DNA of 64,000 nucleotides from Alligator mississippiensis (lineage: Eukaryota; Chordata; Crocodylia; Alligatoridae): assembly GCF_030867095.1 (NCBI RefSeq), contig NC_081831.1, forward strand, positions 17,646,001 to 17,710,000. The letters are read 5' to 3'. Both the position numbers and the translations under genes were made by a program. Shown here piece by piece: positions 62,678-64,000 of the stretch. Numbering within the stretch: position 1 is the first letter of the stretch; every line of letters begins with the position of its first letter. The notes beneath the pieces are model-generated. The model saw nothing but the letters and a program-made list of their open reading frames with translations, ran no database searches and was not told the origin of the DNA.

Positions 62678-64000
62678 TGTCACGGCGGGGTCCCCACGGA
62701 GGGCCGTGATCTCCTTGAGGTCCCTCGCTCCGTGTCAGGCCAGCCCAAGACACCCTCTAATTCTCGCCCGCCACGTCTTTGATGGTAACTATAATGTTGG
62801 GAGGCTGCCTTGTGTCTTCCCTGGGCACGGCTACTCGGGACCTCTGTCCCCGTGGTTCTTCCGGACCCCCTGGGGGGTCTCCCGATATGGTGGGTGTTCC
62901 CTAGACACCCTAGCCTTGTGGGCTATGCGTGGCTCCTACCAACCCCTAATACCACGCCCCAAGCCTCGCAGATGTAATAGACTTTGTCTGGTCTATACGC
63001 CCGCTTCCCGGGCCTCCTCTCTAATGGGGCCCACTCTGGGCTCCCTCTCTCATGCCCAGCCTCTTGCTGGACCTCTCGTCTTGCCCACTCTGGGCCTCCC
63101 CTGCCGGTGTGGTTCCGCTCAGGGACTCTCTAGTGGGCCTCCGGTCCTATGGGCCAACCGCACGGGCACCCTCTCTGACCCTGGCTCACCATGCTGCTAC
63201 TCCCTGTCTTCTCGGGGCAACCGCAGCACCCTGCCTCAGTCTGAGGGGTGTTGCCGCACTAGCCTGCGGCCGGACTCGCTATGCCCGTCTCGGGCTTCTC
63301 AGTATGGCCCCGCTCTCTAGGGCTGCTCAGTATGGCGCTCCCCCTTCTCTGGGGCTCGCCGTGCCCACTCTGGGCTACTCAATAATACTGCCCCTTTCCT
63401 GGGGCCGGGGTCTATGTTCCCCCACACGCAATCCGGGGTCTAGGTCCCCGTCCGCAACCTACGGGTTGCACCCGCGACCCACTGGCCGCGCTCCTCGCCG
63501 CCAGTTGCTCACGCAGTGGCGTGCGAGCTGCGCCTTCCCTGGCGCTATGAAAATAATGTGCCCTCTTGGCGCTAGGGCACCCCACACTCTCTGGGGTCCC
63601 TATAATTGAGGCCTCCTCCAACCCCTACAGCCTCACCCAAGCCTCCGGGTGTAATAACACAAACACAACGCAAAACTACAAGCCCCTAGGCTGTAACATA
63701 ACCACAAGCCACATGGCTAAACTCTAGTGCCCATCCTCTCAGGGCTATCATGAGCTGTACTTGCACGTCCTGCTCCTTTCCACATCCTCACTCCCAGAGC
63801 TCCTGCCTCCCAGGCTGCTGGCAGAGAACTGCCAGCCTGGCCTCAGCCCTGAGCTTTATAAGGGCCAGGCCCTGCCTCCTACAGGCAGCTGGTTCCCCTT
63901 GGTTGCTCCGGGAACCCGCAGCTGCGCTCATTACCTGAGCAAGCCTCAGCTGGGCTCGTTATGTCAGGCCAGGGCGCGCTCACTCGCTCCCTGGCAGTTT
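62678..64000 (+). repeat. C/T-rich, LTR-like repetitive block running off the window
   Basis: Composition changes abruptly at 62678 (TGTCACGGCGGGGTCC, a TG start as in LTRs) to very C/T-rich, CpG-containing sequence. The phrase GCCCACTCTGGGC recurs (about 63028, 63088, 63366), as does CTCAGTATGG. A longer module is repeated imperfectly about 680 bp apart: CCAACCCCTA..CC.CAAGCCTC..TGTAATA at about 62939 and 63618. A TATA-like TTTATAAGGG lies at 63854-63863. I suspect an ERV/LTR-retroelement end in + orientation, but the 3' end and any gag/pol region are outside the window. The 225-codon open frame (62643-63320) matches nothing I know and is probably a composition effect. Confidence 0.4.

Noticed and set aside
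62643-63320. 225-codon plus-strand open frame
   Set aside because: It lies in a C/T-rich repetitive block, starts before the block boundary, resembles no family, and overlaps an equally long open frame in another register.
1-64000. tRNA, rRNA, CRISPR or bacterial/phage-type genes
   Set aside because: None was seen. The window has vertebrate exon-intron structure and vertebrate transposons throughout.

Overview
The window is vertebrate nuclear DNA with one complete protein-coding gene, METRNL (meteorin-like, a secreted glial/metabolic factor), on the + strand. The gene is split into four coding exons across 23.4 kb (21566-44995). The rest is intron or intergenic DNA with many transposon relics. 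CR1 retroposons of the sauropsid type (several subfamilies), abundant non-autonomous hAT elements with 8-bp target duplications, and old MIR/CORE-SINE pieces point to a reptile or bird. The CR1 tails and hAT families look most like a crocodilian to me, with a turtle as the alternative. This is judged from memory of repeat families, not from a search. There are no bacterial-type operons, CRISPR arrays or phage genes.

Layout. 1-660 is a CpG island, probably the promoter of a neighbouring gene that I cannot identify. In mammals the divergent neighbour of METRNL is B3GNTL1, but no B3GNTL1 coding sequence is visible here. 660-21000 is intergenic. It holds three minus-strand CR1 copies within 7.5 kb (1994-2842, 5066-7310, 8268-9450), an older CR1 (11699-12020), two small hAT MITEs with target duplications (1457-1670, 12499-12723), a short inverted-repeat MITE (13384-13520), a GC-rich repeat shared with intron 2 (19013-19525), a G-rich minisatellite and a LINE-like open reading fragment (20659-20892). 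21170-21960 is the METRNL CpG-island promoter, 5' leader and exon 1.

METRNL. The spliced coding sequence is 879 nt, encoding 292 residues. All splice sites are GT-AG and all exon phases join cleanly. It has an N-terminal signal peptide and the ten cysteines of the meteorin family. Intron 1 is 4.8 kb, intron 2 is 16.9 kb and intron 3 is 0.8 kb. A 3' UTR with an AATAAA signal ends near 45630. A 20-codon upstream ORF lies 55 nt before the main start codon.

Downstream (45640-64000) I find no gene. It holds a hAT MITE (47742-47938), an 868-bp hAT element that is almost entirely one giant hairpin (49754-50621), a second foldback-like repeat (50670-51197), a plus-strand CR1 tail (52886-53170), another hAT MITE (54236-54615) and a hAT element carrying nested CR1 and Tigger-like insertions (56698-57902). 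After these come a 458-bp palindromic element (58764-59221) and a C/T-rich, internally repetitive, LTR-like sequence running off the right edge (62678-64000). I found no new biological system. The most notable items are the nested and foldback transposons, the LTR-like block and the METRNL upstream ORF.
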